Assembly: GCF_040115645.1 (NCBI RefSeq)
Contig: NW_027096068.1
Location: 62,001-126,000, forward strand
Origin: Euwallacea fornicatus
Lineage: Eukaryota; Arthropoda; Insecta; Coleoptera; Curculionidae
DNA length: 64,000 nucleotides
Reading direction: 5' to 3'
Positions within the stretch are counted from its first letter, which is position 1. Each line of letters opens with the position of its first letter. The notes beneath the pieces were generated by a model, which was given only the letters and a program-made list of their open reading frames with translations, was not told the origin of the DNA and did not search any database. The translations under genes and the position numbers were made by a program. This document shows positions 11,791-25,518 of the stretch, one piece after another.

Positions 11791-14700
11791 TATTTTTCTT
11801 GGAAATTCAACAAGATGCAATAATGATGTGTTGTGGCATCTTCAAACTCTAGTCGAGCTGATTAATTTGACACTTTGTTTAACAAATTTGGTCCTCATTT
11901 GCCGAAGTTATCGAGCTTCAAAGTTTGGAAAGTCTCAAAAGTTGTGTGTTTGAACACGTAAAGTACTATTTTTATTGGAAATTCAACAAGATGCAATAAT
12001 GATGTGGTGAGACATCTTAAAGATCTCGTCGAGCTGATTAATTTGACACTTTGTTTAACAAATTTGGTCCTCATTTGCCGAAGTTATCGACCTTCAAATT
12101 TTGGAAAGTCTCAAAAGTTGTGTGTTTGAACACGTAAAGTACTATTTTTCTTGGAAATTCAACAAGATGCAATAATGATGTGTTGTGGCATCTTCAAACT
12201 CTAGTCGAGCTGATTAATTTGACACTTTGTTTAACAAATTCGGTCCTCATTTGCCGAAGTTATCGAGCTTCAAATTTTGAAAAGTCTCAAAAGTTGTGTG
12301 TTTGAACACGTAAAGTACTATTTTTCTTGGAAATTCAACAAGATGCAATAATGATGTGTTGTGGCATCTTCAAACTCTAGTCGAGCTGATTAATTTGACA
12401 CTTTGTTTAACAAATTCGGTCCTCATTTGCCGAAGTTATCGACCTTCAAATTTTGGAAAGTCTCAAAAGTTGTGTGTTTGAACACGTAAAGTACTATTTT
12501 TCTTGGAAATTCAACAAGATGCAATAATGATGTGGTGAGACATCTTAAAGATCTCGTCGAGCTGATTAATTTGACACTTAGTTTAACAAATTTGGTCCTC
12601 ATTTGCCGAAGTAATCGAGCTTCAAAGTTTGGAAAGTCTCAAAAGTTGTGTGTTTGAACACGTAAAGTACTATTTTTCTTGGAAATTCAACAAGATGCAA
12701 TAATGATGTGTTGTGGCATCTTCAAACTCTAGTCGAGCTGATTAATTTGACACTTTGTTTAACAAATTTGGTCCTCATTTGCCGAAGTTATCGAGCTTCA
12801 AAGTTTGGAAAGTCTCAAAAGTTGTGTGTTTGAACACGTAAAGTACTATTTTTCTTGGAAATTCAACAAGATGCAATAATGATTTGTTGTGACATATTAA
12901 AGATCTCGTCGAGCTGATTAATTTGACACTTTGTTTAACAAATTCGGTCCTCATTTGCCGAAGTTATCGACCTTCAAATTTTGGAAAGTCTCAAAAGTTG
13001 TGTGTTTGAACACGTAAAGTACTATTTTTCTTGGAAATTCAACAAGATGCAATAATGATGTGGTGAGACATCTTAAAGATCTCGTCGAGCTGATTAATTT
13101 GACACTTAGTTTAACAAATTTGGTCCTCATTTGCCGAAGTTATCGAGCTTCAAAGTTTGGAAAGTCTCAAAAGTTGTGTGTTTGAACACGTAAAGTACTA
13201 TTTTTCTTGGAAATTCAACAAGATGCAATAATGATGTGTTGTGGCATCTTCAAACTCTAGTCGAGCTGATTAATTTCACACTTTGTTTAACAAATTTGGT
13301 CCTCATTTGCCGAAGTTATCGACCTTCAAATTTTGAAAAGTCTCAAAAGTTGTGTGTTTGAACACGTAAAGTACTATTTTTCTTGGAAATTCAACAAGAT
13401 GCAATAATGATGTGGTGAGACATCTTAAAGATCTCGTCGAGCTGATTAATTTGACACTTTGTTTAACAAATTCGGTCCTCATTTGCCGAAGTTATCGAGC
13501 TTCAAATTTTGAAAAGTCTCAAAAGTTGTGTGTTTGAGCACATAAAGTACTATTTTTCTTGAAATTTCAACAAGATGCAATAATGATTTGTTGTGACATA
13601 TTAAAGATCTCGTCGAGCTGATTAATTTCACACTTTGTTTAACAAATTCGGTCCTCATTTGCCGAAGTTATCGAGCTTCAAAATTTGGAAAGTCTCAAAA
13701 GTTGTTTGTTTGAACACGTAAAGTACTATTTTTCCTGGAAATTCAACAAGATGCAATAATGATGTGGTGAGACATCTTAAAGATCTCGTCGAGCTGATTA
13801 ATTTGACACTTTGTTTAACAAATTTGGTCCTCATTTGCCGAAGTTATCGACCTTCAAATTTTGGAAAGTCTCAAAAGTTGTGTGTTTGAACACGTAAAGT
13901 ACTATTTTTCTTGGAAATTCAACAAGATGCAATAATGATGTGGTGAGACATCTTAAAGATCTCGTCGAGCTGATTAATTTGACACTTTGTTTAACAAATT
14001 TGGTCCTCATTTGCCGAAGTTATCGACCTTCAAATTTTGGAAAGTCTCAAAAGTTGTGTGTTTGAACACGTAAAGTACTATTTTTCTTGGAAATTCAACA
14101 AGATGTAATAATGATGTGTTGTGGCATCTTCAAACTCTAGTCGAGCTGATTAATTTCACACTTTGTTTAACAAATTTGGTCCTCATTTGCCGAAGTTATC
14201 GAGCTTCAAAGTTTGGAAAGTCTCAAAAGTTGTGTGTTTGAACACGTAAAGTACTATTTTTCTTGGAAATTCAACAAGATGCAATAATGATTTGTTGTGA
14301 CATATTAAAGATCTCGTCGAGCTGATTAATTTGACACTTTGTTTAACAAATTCGGTCCTCATTTGCCGAAGTTATCGACCTTCAAATTTTGGAAAGTCTC
14401 AAAAGTTGTGTGTTTGAACACGTAAAGTACTATTTTCCTTGGAAATTCAACAAGATGCAATAATGATGTGTTGTGGCATCTTCAAACTCTAGTCGAGCTG
14501 ATTAATTTCACACTTTGTTTAACAAATTTGGTCCTCATTTGCCGAAGTTATCGAGCTTCAAAGTTTGGAAAGTCTCAAAAGTTGTGTGTTTGAACACGTA
14601 AAGTACTATTTTTCTTGGAAATTCAACAAGATGCAATAATGATGTGTTGTGGCATCTTCAAACTCTAGTCGAGCTGATTAATTTGACACTTTGTTTAACA

Positions 14701-17422
14701 AATTTGGTCCTCATTTGCCGAAGTTGTCGACCTTCAAATTTTGGAAAGTCTCAAAAGTTGTGTGTTTGAACAGGTAAAGTACTATTTTTCTTGGAAATTC
14801 AACAAGATGCAATAATGATGTGGTGAGACATCTTAAAGATCTCGTCGAGCTGATTAATTTGACACTTTGTTTAACAAATTTGGTCCTCATTTGCCGAAGT
14901 TATCGAGCTTCAAAGTTTGGAAAGTCTCAAAAGTTGTGTGTTTGAACACGTAAAGTACTATTTTTCTTGGAAATTCAACAAGATGCAATAATGATGTGTT
15001 GTGGCATCTTCAAACTCTAGTCGAGCTGATTAATTTGACACTTTGTTTAACAAATTTGGTCCTCATTTGCCGAAGTTATCGAGCTTCAAAGTTTGGAAAG
15101 TCTCAAAAGTTGTGTGTTTGAACACGTAAAGTACTATTTTTCTTGGAAATTCAACAAGATGCAATAATGATGTGGTGAGACATCTTAAAGATCTCGTCGA
15201 GCTGATTAATTTGACACTTTGTTTAACAAATTTGGTCCTCATTTGCCGAAGTTATCGACCTTCAAATTTTGGAAAGTCTCAAAAGTTGTGTGTTTGAACA
15301 CGTAAAGTACTATTTTTCTTGGAAATTCAACAAGATGCAATAATGATGTGTTGTGGCATCTTCAAACTCTAGTCGAGCTGATTAATTTGACACTTTGTTT
15401 AACAAATTCGGTCCTCATTTGCCGAAGTTATCGAGCTTCAAATTTTGAAAAGTCTCAAAAGTTGTGTGTTTGAACACGTAAAGTACTATTTTTCTTGGAA
15501 ATTCAACAAGATGCAATAATGATGTGTTGTGGCATCTTCAAACTCTAGTCGAGCTGATTAATTTGACACTTTGTTTAACAAATTCGGTCCTCATTTGCCG
15601 AAGTTATCGACCTTCAAATTTTGGAAAGTCTCAAAAGTTGTGTGTTTGAACACGTAAAGTACTATTTTTCTTGGAAATTCAACAAGATGCAATAATGATG
15701 TGGTGAGACATCTTAAAGATCTCGTCGAGCTGATTAATTTGACACTTAGTTTAACAAATTTGGTCCTCATTTGCCGAAGTAATCGAGCTTCAAAGTTTGG
15801 AAAGTCTCAAAAGTTGTGTGTTTGAACACGTAAAGTACTATTTTTCTTGGAAATTCAACAAGATGCAATAATGATGTGTTGTGGCATCTTCAAACTCTAG
15901 TCGAGCTGATTAATTTGACACTTTGTTTAACAAATTTGGTCCTCATTTGCCGAAGTTATCGAGCTTCAAAGTTTGGAAAGTCTCAAAAGTTGTGTGTTTG
16001 AACACGTAAAGTACTATTTTTCTTGGAAATTCAACAAGATGCAATAATGATTTGTTGTGACATATTAAAGATCTCGTCGAGCTGATTAATTTGACACTTT
16101 GTTTAACAAATTCGGTCCTCATTTGCCGAAGTTATCGACCTTCAAATTTTGGAAAGTCTCAAAAGTTGTGTGTTTGAACACGTAAAGTACTATTTTTCTT
16201 GGAAATTCAACAAGATGCAATAATGATGTGGTGAGACATCTTAAAGATCTCGTCGAGCTGATTAATTTGACACTTAGTTTAACAAATTTGGTCCTCATTT
16301 GCCGAAGTTATCGAGCTTCAAAGTTTGGAAAGTCTCAAAAGTTGTGTGTTTGAACACGTAAAGTACTATTTTTCTTGGAAATTCAACAAGATGCAATAAT
16401 GATGTGTTGTGGCATCTTCAAACTCTAGTCGAGCTGATTAATTTCACACTTTGTTTAACAAATTTGGTCCTCATTTGCCGAAGTTATCGACCTTCAAATT
16501 TTGAAAAGTCTCAAAAGTTGTGTGTTTGAACACGTAAAGTACTATTTTTCTTGGAAATTCAACAAGATGCAATAATGATGTGGTGAGACATCTTAAAGAT
16601 CTCGTCGAGCTGATTAATTTGACACTTTGTTTAACAAATTCGGTCCTCATTTGCCGAAGTTATCGAGCTTCAAATTTTGAAAAGTCTCAAAAGTTGTGTG
16701 TTTGAGCACATAAAGTACTATTTTTCTTGAAATTTCAACAAGATGCAATAATGATTTGTTGTGACATATTAAAGATCTCGTCGAGCTGATTAATTTCACA
16801 CTTTGTTTAACAAATTCGGTCCTCATTTGCCGAAGTTATCGAGCTTCAAAATTTGGAAAGTCTCAAAAGTTGTTTGATTGAACACGTAAAGTACTATTTT
16901 TCCTGGAAATTCAACAAGATGCAATAATGATGTGGTGAGACATCTTAAAGATCTCGTCGAGCTGATTAATTTGACACTTTGTTTAACAAATTTGGTCCTC
17001 ATTTGCCGAAGTTATCGACCTTCAAATTTTGGAAAGTCTCAAAAGTTGTGTGTTTGAACACGTAAAGTACTATTTTTCTTGGAAATTCAACAAGATGCAA
17101 TAATGATGTGGTGAGACATCTTAAAGATCTCGTCGAGCTGATTAATTTGACACTTTGTTTAACAAATTTGGTCCTCATTTGCCGAAGTTATCGACCTTCA
17201 AATTTTGGAAAGTCTCAAAAGTTGTGTGTTTGAACACGTAAAGTACTATTTTTCTTGGAAATTCAACAAGATGTAATAATGATGTGTTGTGGCATCTTCA
17301 AACTCTAGTCGAGCTGATTAATTTCACACTTTGTTTAACAAATTTGGTCCTCATTTGCCGAAGTTATCGAGCTTCAAAGTTTGGAAAGTCTCAAAAGTTG
17401 TGTGTTTGAACACGTAAAGTAC
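11791..17422 (+). repeat. 18-monomer (3168 bp) duplication
   Basis: Monomers 11791-14254 and 14959-17422 agree in order and in rare variants at an offset of 3168 bp. Markers are GAAGTAATCGAG near 12611 and 15779, GACACTTAG near 12578, 13109, 15746 and 16274, and GTTGTTTG at 13701 and 16869. The four monomers 14255-14958 separate the copies and include a GTTGTCGACC unit with a private GAACAGG. Differences seen are TTTTATTGG at 11974 only and GTTTGATTG at about 16876 only. Confidence 0.87.
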
Positions 17423-20400
17423 TATTTTCCTTGGAAATTCAACAAGATGCAATAATGATGTGTTGTGGCATCTTCAAACTCTAGTCGAGCTGATTAATTT
17501 CACACTTTGTTTAACAAATTTGGTTCTCATTTGCCGAAGTTATCGACCTTCAAATTTTGAAAAGTCTCAAAAGTTGTGTGTTTGAACACGTAAAGTACTA
17601 TTTTCCTTGGAAATTCAACAAGATGCAATAATGATGTGGTGAGACATCTTAAAGATCTCGTCGAGCTGATTAATTTCACACTTTGTTTAACAAATTTGGT
17701 CCTCATTTGCCGAAGTTATCGACCTTCAAATTTTGGAAAGTCTCAAAAGTTGTGTGTTTGAACACGTAAAGTACTATTTTTCTTGGAAATTCAACAAGAT
17801 GTAATAATGATGTGTTGTGGCATCTTCAAACTCTAGTCGAGCTGATTAATTTCACACTTTGTTTAACAAATTTGGTCCTCATTTGCCGAAGTTATCGACC
17901 TTCAAATTTTGGAAAGTCTCAAAAGTTGTGTGTTTGAACACGTAAAGTACTATTTTCCTTGGAAATTCAACAAGATGCAATAATGATGTGTTGTGGCATC
18001 TTCAAACTCTAGTCGAGCTGATTAATTTCACACTTTGTTTAACAAATTTGGTCCTCATTTGCCGAAGTTATCGAGCTTCAAAGTTTGGAAAGTCTCAAAA
18101 GTTGTGTGTTTGAACACGTAAAGTACTATTTTTCTTGGAAATTCAACAAGATGCAATAATGATGTGTTGTGGCATCTTCAAACTCTAGTCGAGCTGATTA
18201 ATTTGACACTTTGTTTAACAAATTTGGTCCTCATTTGCCGAAGTTATCGACCTTCAAATTTTGGAAAGTCTCAAAAGTTGTGTGTTTGAACACGTAAAGT
18301 ACTATTTTTCTTGGAAATTCAACAAGATGCAATAATGATGTGGTGAGACATCTTAAAGATCTCGTCGAGCTGATTAATTTGACACTTTGTTTAACAAATT
18401 TGGTCCTCATTTGCCGAAGTTATCGACCTTCAAATTTTGGAAAGTCTCAAAAGTTGTGTGTTTGAACACGTAAAGTACTATTTTTCTTGGAAATTCAACA
18501 AGATGTAATAATGATGTGTTGTGGCATCTTCAAACTCTAGTCGAGCTGATTAATTTCACACTTTGTTTAACAAATTTGGTCCTCATTTGCCGAAGTTATC
18601 GAGCTTCAAAGTTTGGAAAGTCTCAAAAGTTGTGTGTTTGAACACGTAAAGTACTATTTTCCTTGGAAATTCAACAAGATGCAATAATGATGTGTTGTGG
18701 CATCTTCAAACTCTAGTCGAGCTGATTAATTTCACACTTTGTTTAACAAATTTGGTTCTCATTTGCCGAAGTTATCGACCTTCAAATTTTGAAAAGTCTC
18801 AAAAGTTGTGTGTTTGAACACGTAAAGTACTATTTTCCTTGGAAATTCAACAAGATGCAATAATGATGTGGTGAGACATCTTAAAGATCTCGTCGAGCTG
18901 ATTAATTTCACACTTTGTTTAACAAATTTGGTCCTCATTTGCCGAAGTTATCGACCTTCAAATTTTGGAAAGTCTCAAAAGTTGTGTGTTTGAACACGTA
19001 AAGTACTATTTTTCTTGGAAATTCAACAAGATGCAATAATGATGTGTTGTGGCATCTTCAAACTCTAGTCGAGCTGATTAATTTCACACTTTGTTTAACA
19101 AATTTGGTCCTCATTTGCCGAAGTTATCGACCTTCAAATTTTGGAAAGTCTCAAAAGTTGTGTGTTTGAACACGTAAAGTACTATTTTCCTTGGAAATTC
19201 AACAAGATGCAATAATGATGTGGTGAGACATCTTAAAGATCTCGTCGAGCTGATTAATTTCACACTTTGTTTAACAAATTTGGTCCTCATTTGCCGAAGT
19301 TATCGACCTTCAAATTTTGGAAAGTCTCAAAAGTTGTGTGTTTGAACACGTAAAGTACTATTTTCCTTGGAAATTCAACAAGATGCAATAATGATGTGTT
19401 GTGGCATCTTCAAACTCTAGTCGAGCTGATTAATTTCACACTTTGTTTAACAAATTTGGTTCTCATTTGCCGAAGTTATCGACCTTCAAATTTTGAAAAG
19501 TCTCAAAAGTTGTGTGTTTGAACACGTAAAGTACTATTTTCCTTGGAAATTCAACAAGATGCAATAATGATGTGGTGAGACATCTTAAAGATCTCGTCGA
19601 GCTGATTAATTTCACACTTTGTTTAACAAATTTGGTCCTCATTTGCCGAAGTTATCGACCTTCAAATTTTGGAAAGTCTCAAAAGTTGTGTGTTTGAACA
19701 CGTAAAGTACTATTTTTCTTGGAAATTCAACAAGATGCAATAATGATGTGTTGTGGCATCTTCAAACTCTAGTCGAGCTGATTAATTTCACACTTTGTTT
19801 AACAAATTTGGTCCTCATTTGCCGAAGTTATCGACCTTCAAATTTTGGAAAGTCTCAAAAGTTGTGTGTTTGAACACGTAAAGTACTATTTTCCTTGGAA
19901 ATTCAACAAGATGCAATAATGATGTGTTGTGGCATCTTCAAACTCTAGTCGAGCTGATTAATTTCACACTTTGTTTAACAAATTTGGTCCTCATTTGCCG
20001 AAGTTATCGAGCTTCAAAGTTTGGAAAGTCTCAAAAGTTGTGTGTTTGAACACGTAAAGTACTATTTTTCTTGGAAATTCAACAAGATGCAATAATGATG
20101 TGTTGTGGCATCTTCAAACTCTAGTCGAGCTGATTAATTTGACACTTTGTTTAACAAATTTGGTCCTCATTTGCCGAAGTTATCGACCTTCAAATTTTGG
20201 AAAGTCTCAAAAGTTGTGTGTTTGAACACGTAAAGTACTATTTTTCTTGGAAATTCAACAAGATGCAATAATGATGTGGTGAGACATCTTAAAGATCTCG
20301 TCGAGCTGATTAATTTGACACTTAGTTTAACAAATTTGGTCCTCATTTGCCGAAGTTGTCGAGCTTCAAAGTTTGGAAAGTCTCAAAAGTTGTGTGTTTG

Positions 20401-21822
20401 AACACGTAAAGTACTATTTTTCTTGGAAATTCAACAAGATGCAATAATGATGTGTTGTGGCATCTTCAAACTCTAGTCGAGCTGATTAATTTGACACTTT
20501 GTTTAACAAATTTGGTCCTCATTTGCCGAAGTTATCGAGCTTCAAAGTTTGGAAAGTCTCAAAAGTTGTGTGTTTGAACACGTAAAGTACTATTTTTCTT
20601 GGAAATTCAACAAGATGCAATAATGATTTGTTGTGACATATTAAAGATCTCGTCGAGCTGATTAATTTGACACTTTGTTTAACAAATTCGGTCCTCATTT
20701 GCCGAAGTTATCGACCTTCAAATTTTGGAAAGTCTCAAAAGTTGTGTGTTTGAACACGTAAAGTACTATTTTTCTTGGAAATTCAACAAGATGCAATAAT
20801 GATGTGGTGAGACATCTTAAAGATCTCGTCGAGCTGATTAATTTGACACTTAGTTTAACAAATTTGGTCCTCATTTGCCGAAGTTATCGAGCTTCAAAGT
20901 TTGGAAAGTCTCAAAAGTTGTGTGTTTGAACACGTAAAGTACTATTTTTCTTGGAAATTCAACAAGATGCAATAATGATGTGTTGTGGCATCTTCAAACT
21001 CTAGTCGAGCTGATTAATTTGACACTTTGTTTAACAAATTTGGTCCTCATTTGCCGAAGTTATCGACCTTCAAATTTTGGAAAGTCTCAAAAGTTGTGTG
21101 TTTGAACACGTAAAGTACTATTTTTCTTGGAAATTCAACAAGATGCAATAATGATGTGGTGAGACATCTTAAAGATCTCGTCGAGCTGATTAATTTGACA
21201 CTTAGTTTAACAAATTTGGTCCTCATTTGCCGAAGTTATCGAGCTTCAAAGTTTGGAAAGTCTCAAAAGTTGTGTGTTTGAACACGTAAAGTACTATTTT
21301 TCTTGGAAATTCAACAAGATGCAATAATGATTTGTTGTGACATATTAAAGATCTCGTCGAGCTGATTAATTTGACACTTTGTTTAACAAATTCGGTCCTC
21401 ATTTGCCGAAGTTATCGACCTTCAAATTTTGGAAAGTCTCAAAAGTTGTGTGTTTGAACACGTAAAGTACTATTTTTCTTGGAAATTCAACAAGATGCAA
21501 TAATGATGTGGTGAGACATCTTAAAGATCTCGTCGAGCTGATTAATTTGACACTTAGTTTAACAAATTTGGTCCTCATTTGCCGAAGTTATCGAGCTTCA
21601 AAGTTTGGAAAGTCTCAAAAGTTGTGTGTTTGAACACGTAAAGTACTATTTTTCTTGGAAATTCAACAAGATGCAATAATGATGTGGTGAGACATCTTAA
21701 AGATCTCGTCGAGCTGATTAATTTGACACTTTGTTTAACAAATTCGGTCCTCATTTGCCGAAGTTATCGAGCTTCAAATTTTGAAAAGTCTCAAAAGTTG
21801 TGTGTTTGAGCACATAAAGTAC
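17423..21822 (+). repeat. Mixed A block with 704-bp and TTAG-type repeats
   Basis: 17423-18654 completes the copy of 9679-10910. From 18655, a four-monomer order begun by the GGTTCTC X unit repeats at 19359 (offset 704). Four W monomers carrying CACTTAG at base 81 start at 20239, 20767, 21119 and 21471, alternating with X and Y units. This looks like a few monomer types shuffled at short range. The monomer at 21647 has the GAGCACATAAAG tail that precedes the next Y-headed block. No non-satellite sequence is present. Confidence 0.8.
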
Positions 21823-24800
21823 TATTTTTCTTGAAATTTCAACAAGATGCAATAATGATTTGTTGTGACATATTAAAGATCTCGTCGAGCTGATTAATTT
21901 CACACTTTGTTTAACAAATTCGGTCCTCATTTGCCGAAGTTATCGAGCTTCAAAATTTGGAAAGTCTCAAAAGTTGTTTGTTTGAACACGTAAAGTACTA
22001 TTTTTCCTGGAAATTCAACAAGATGCAATAATGATGTGGTGAGACATCTTAAAGATCTCGTCGAGCTGATTAATTTGACACTTTGTTTAACAAATTTGGT
22101 CCTCATTTGCCGAAGTTATCGACCTTCAAATTTTGGAAAGTCTCAAAAGTTGTGTGTTTGAACACGTAAAGTACTATTTTTCTTGGAAATTCAACAAGAT
22201 GCAATAATGATGTGGTGAGACATCTTAAAGATCTCGTCGAGCTGATTAATTTGACACTTTGTTTAACAAATTTGGTCCTCATTTGCCGAAGTTATCGACC
22301 TTCAAATTTTGGAAAGTCTCAAAAGTTGTGTGTTTGAACACGTAAAGTACTATTTTTCTTGGAAATTCAACAAGATGCAATAATGATGTGGTGAGACATA
22401 TTAAAGATCTCGTCGAGCTGATTAATTTGACACTTTGTTTAACAAATTCGGTCCTCATTTGCCGAAGTTATCGAGCTTCAAATTTTGAAAAGTCTCAAAA
22501 GTTGTGTGTTTGAGCACATAAAGTACTATTTTTGTTGAAATTTCAACAAGATGCAATAATGATTTGTTGTGACATATTAAAGATCTCGTCGAGCTGATTA
22601 ATTTGACACTTTGTTTAACAAATTCGGTCCTCATTTGCCGAAGTTATCGACCTTCAAATTTTGGAAAGTCTCAAAAGTTGTGTGTTTGAACACGTAAAGT
22701 ACTATTTTTCTTGGAAATTCAACAAGATGCAATAATTATTTGTTGTGACATATTAAAGATCTCGTCGAGCTGATTAATTTCACACTTTGTTTAACAAATT
22801 TGGTCCTCATTTGCCGAAGTTATCGACCTTCAAATTTTGGAAAGTCTCAAAAGTTGTGTGTTTGAACACGTAAAGTACTATTTTTCTTGGAAATTCAACA
22901 AGATGCAATAATGATGTGTTGTGGCATCTTCAAACTCTAGTCGAGCTTATTAATTTCACACTTTGTTTAACAAATTTGGTCCTCATTTGCCGAAGTTATC
23001 GAGCTTCAAAGTTTGGAAAGTCTCAAAAGTTGTGTGTTTGAACACGTAAAGTACTATTTTTCTTGAAATTTCAACAAGATGCAATAATTATTTGTTGTGA
23101 CATATTAAAGATCTCGTCGAGCTGATTAATTTCACACTTTGTTTAACAAATTTGGTCCTCATTTGCCGAAGTTATCGACCTTCAAATTTTGGAAAGTCTC
23201 AAAAGTTGTGTGTTTGAACACGTAAAGTACTATTTTTCTTGGAAATTCAACAAGATGCAATAATGATGTGTTGTGGCATCTTCAAACTCTAGTCGAGCTT
23301 ATTAATTTCACACTTTGTTTAACAAATTTGGTCCTCATTTGCCGAAGTTATCGACCTTCAAATTTTGGAAAGTCTCAAAAGTTGTGTGTTTGAACACGTA
23401 AAGTACTATTTTTCTTGGAAATTCAACAAGATGCAATAATGATGTGGTGAGACATCTTAAAGATCTCGTCGAGCTGATTCATTTGACACTTTGTTTAACA
23501 AATTCGGTCCTCATTTGCCGAAGTTATCGAGCTTCTAATTTTGAAAAGTCTCAAAAGTTGTGTGTTTGAGCACATAAAGTACTATTTTTCTTGAAATTTC
23601 AACAAGATGCAATAATGATTTGTTGTGACATATTAAAGATCTCGTCGAGCTGATTAATTTCACACTTTGTTTAACAAATTCGGTCCTCATTTGCCGAAGT
23701 TATCGAGCTTCAAATTTTGAAAAGTCTCAAAAGTTGTGTGTTTGAGCACATAAAGTACTATTTTTCTTGAAATTTCAACAAGATGCAATAATGATTTGTT
23801 GTGACATATTAAAGATCTCGTCGAGCTGATTAATTTCACACTTTGTTTAACAAATTCGGTCCTCATTTGCCGAAGTTATCGAGCTTCAAAATTTGGAAAG
23901 TCTCAAAAGTTGTTTGTTTGAACACGTAAAGTACTATTTTTCCTGGAAATTCAACAAGATGCAATAATGATGTGGTGAGACATCTTAAAGATCTCGTCGA
24001 GCTGATTAATTTGACACTTTGTTTAACAAATTTGGTCCTCATTTGCCGAAGTTATCGACCTTCAAATTTTGGAAAGTCTCAAAAGTTGTGTGTTTGAACA
24101 CGTAAAGTACTATTTTTCTTGGAAATTCAACAAGATGCAATAATGATGTGGTGAGACATCTTAAAGATCTCGTCGAGCTGATTAATTTGACACTTTGTTT
24201 AACAAATTTGGTCCTCATTTGCCGAAGTTATCGACCTTCAAATTTTGGAAAGTCTCAAAAGTTGTGTGTTTGAACACGTAAAGTACTATTTTTCTTGGAA
24301 ATTCAACAAGATGCAATAATGATGTGGTGAGACATATTAAAGATCTCGTCGAGCTGATTAATTTGACACTTTGTTTAACAAATTCGGTCCTCATTTGCCG
24401 AAGTTATCGAGCTTCAAATTTTGAAAAGTCTCAAAAGTTGTGTGTTTGAGCACATAAAGTACTATTTTTGTTGAAATTTCAACAAGATGCAATAATGATT
24501 TGTTGTGACATATTAAAGATCTCGTCGAGCTGATTAATTTGACACTTTGTTTAACAAATTCGGTCCTCATTTGCCGAAGTTATCGACCTTCAAATTTTGG
24601 AAAGTCTCAAAAGTTGTGTGTTTGAACACGTAAAGTACTATTTTTCTTGGAAATTCAACAAGATGCAATAATTATTTGTTGTGACATATTAAAGATCTCG
24701 TCGAGCTGATTAATTTCACACTTTGTTTAACAAATTTGGTCCTCATTTGCCGAAGTTATCGACCTTCAAATTTTGGAAAGTCTCAAAAGTTGTGTGTTTG

Positions 24801-25518
24801 AACACGTAAAGTACTATTTTTCTTGGAAATTCAACAAGATGCAATAATGATGTGTTGTGGCATCTTCAAACTCTAGTCGAGCTTATTAATTTCACACTTT
24901 GTTTAACAAATTTGGTCCTCATTTGCCGAAGTTATCGAGCTTCAAAGTTTGGAAAGTCTCAAAAGTTGTGTGTTTGAACACGTAAAGTACTATTTTTCTT
25001 GAAATTTCAACAAGATGCAATAATTATTTGTTGTGACATATTAAAGATCTCGTCGAGCTGATTAATTTCACACTTTGTTTAACAAATTTGGTCCTCATTT
25101 GCCGAAGTTATCGACCTTCAAATTTTGGAAAGTCTCAAAAGTTGTGTGTTTGAACACGTAAAGTACTATTTTTCTTGGAAATTCAACAAGATGCAATAAT
25201 GATGTGTTGTGGCATCTTCAAACTCTAGTCGAGCTTATTAATTTCACACTTTGTTTAACAAATTTGGTCCTCATTTGCCGAAGTTATCGACCTTCAAATT
25301 TTGGAAAGTCTCAAAAGTTGTGTGTTTGAACACGTAAAGTACTATTTTTCTTGGAAATTCAACAAGATGCAATAATGATGTGGTGAGACATCTTAAAGAT
25401 CTCGTCGAGCTGATTCATTTGACACTTTGTTTAACAAATTCGGTCCTCATTTGCCGAAGTTATCGAGCTTCTAATTTTGAAAAGTCTCAAAAGTTGTGTG
25501 TTTGAGCACATAAAGTAC
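21823..25518 (+). repeat. Second 11-monomer (1936 bp) duplication
   Basis: Monomers 21823-23582 match 23759-25518 at an offset of 1936 bp. The shared markers are numerous: GTTGTTTG at 21973/23909, TTTTTGTTGAAATTT at 22530/24466, GCAATAATTATTT near 22735/24671 and 23090/25026, CTGATTCATTTGAC near 23476/25412, and CTTCTAATTTTG at 23532/25468. The eleventh monomer (23583-23758) and its counterpart at 25519 agree only in the 5' part, so the exchange boundary lies inside that unit. This block is unrelated in composition to the 1936-bp HOR at 3871. Confidence 0.9.
22532..22549. repeat. 18-bp perfect palindrome in a Y-type monomer
   Basis: TTGTTGAAATTTCAACAA reads the same on both strands. It arises because TTTTTCTTGAAATTT became TTTTTGTTGAAATTT, extending the 12-bp palindrome of ordinary Y heads. 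Other copies are at 24468-24485, 27812-27829 and 32037-32054. All four are explained by block duplication (offsets 1936 and 4225) plus one further transfer. It could bind a dimeric protein or extrude as a small hairpin, but this is inference only. Confidence 0.85.

Noticed and set aside
22532..22549. Terminal inverted repeat of a transposon
   Set aside because: The palindrome is wholly inside a monomer. No target-site duplication or foreign sequence lies next to it, and the array phase is undisturbed.
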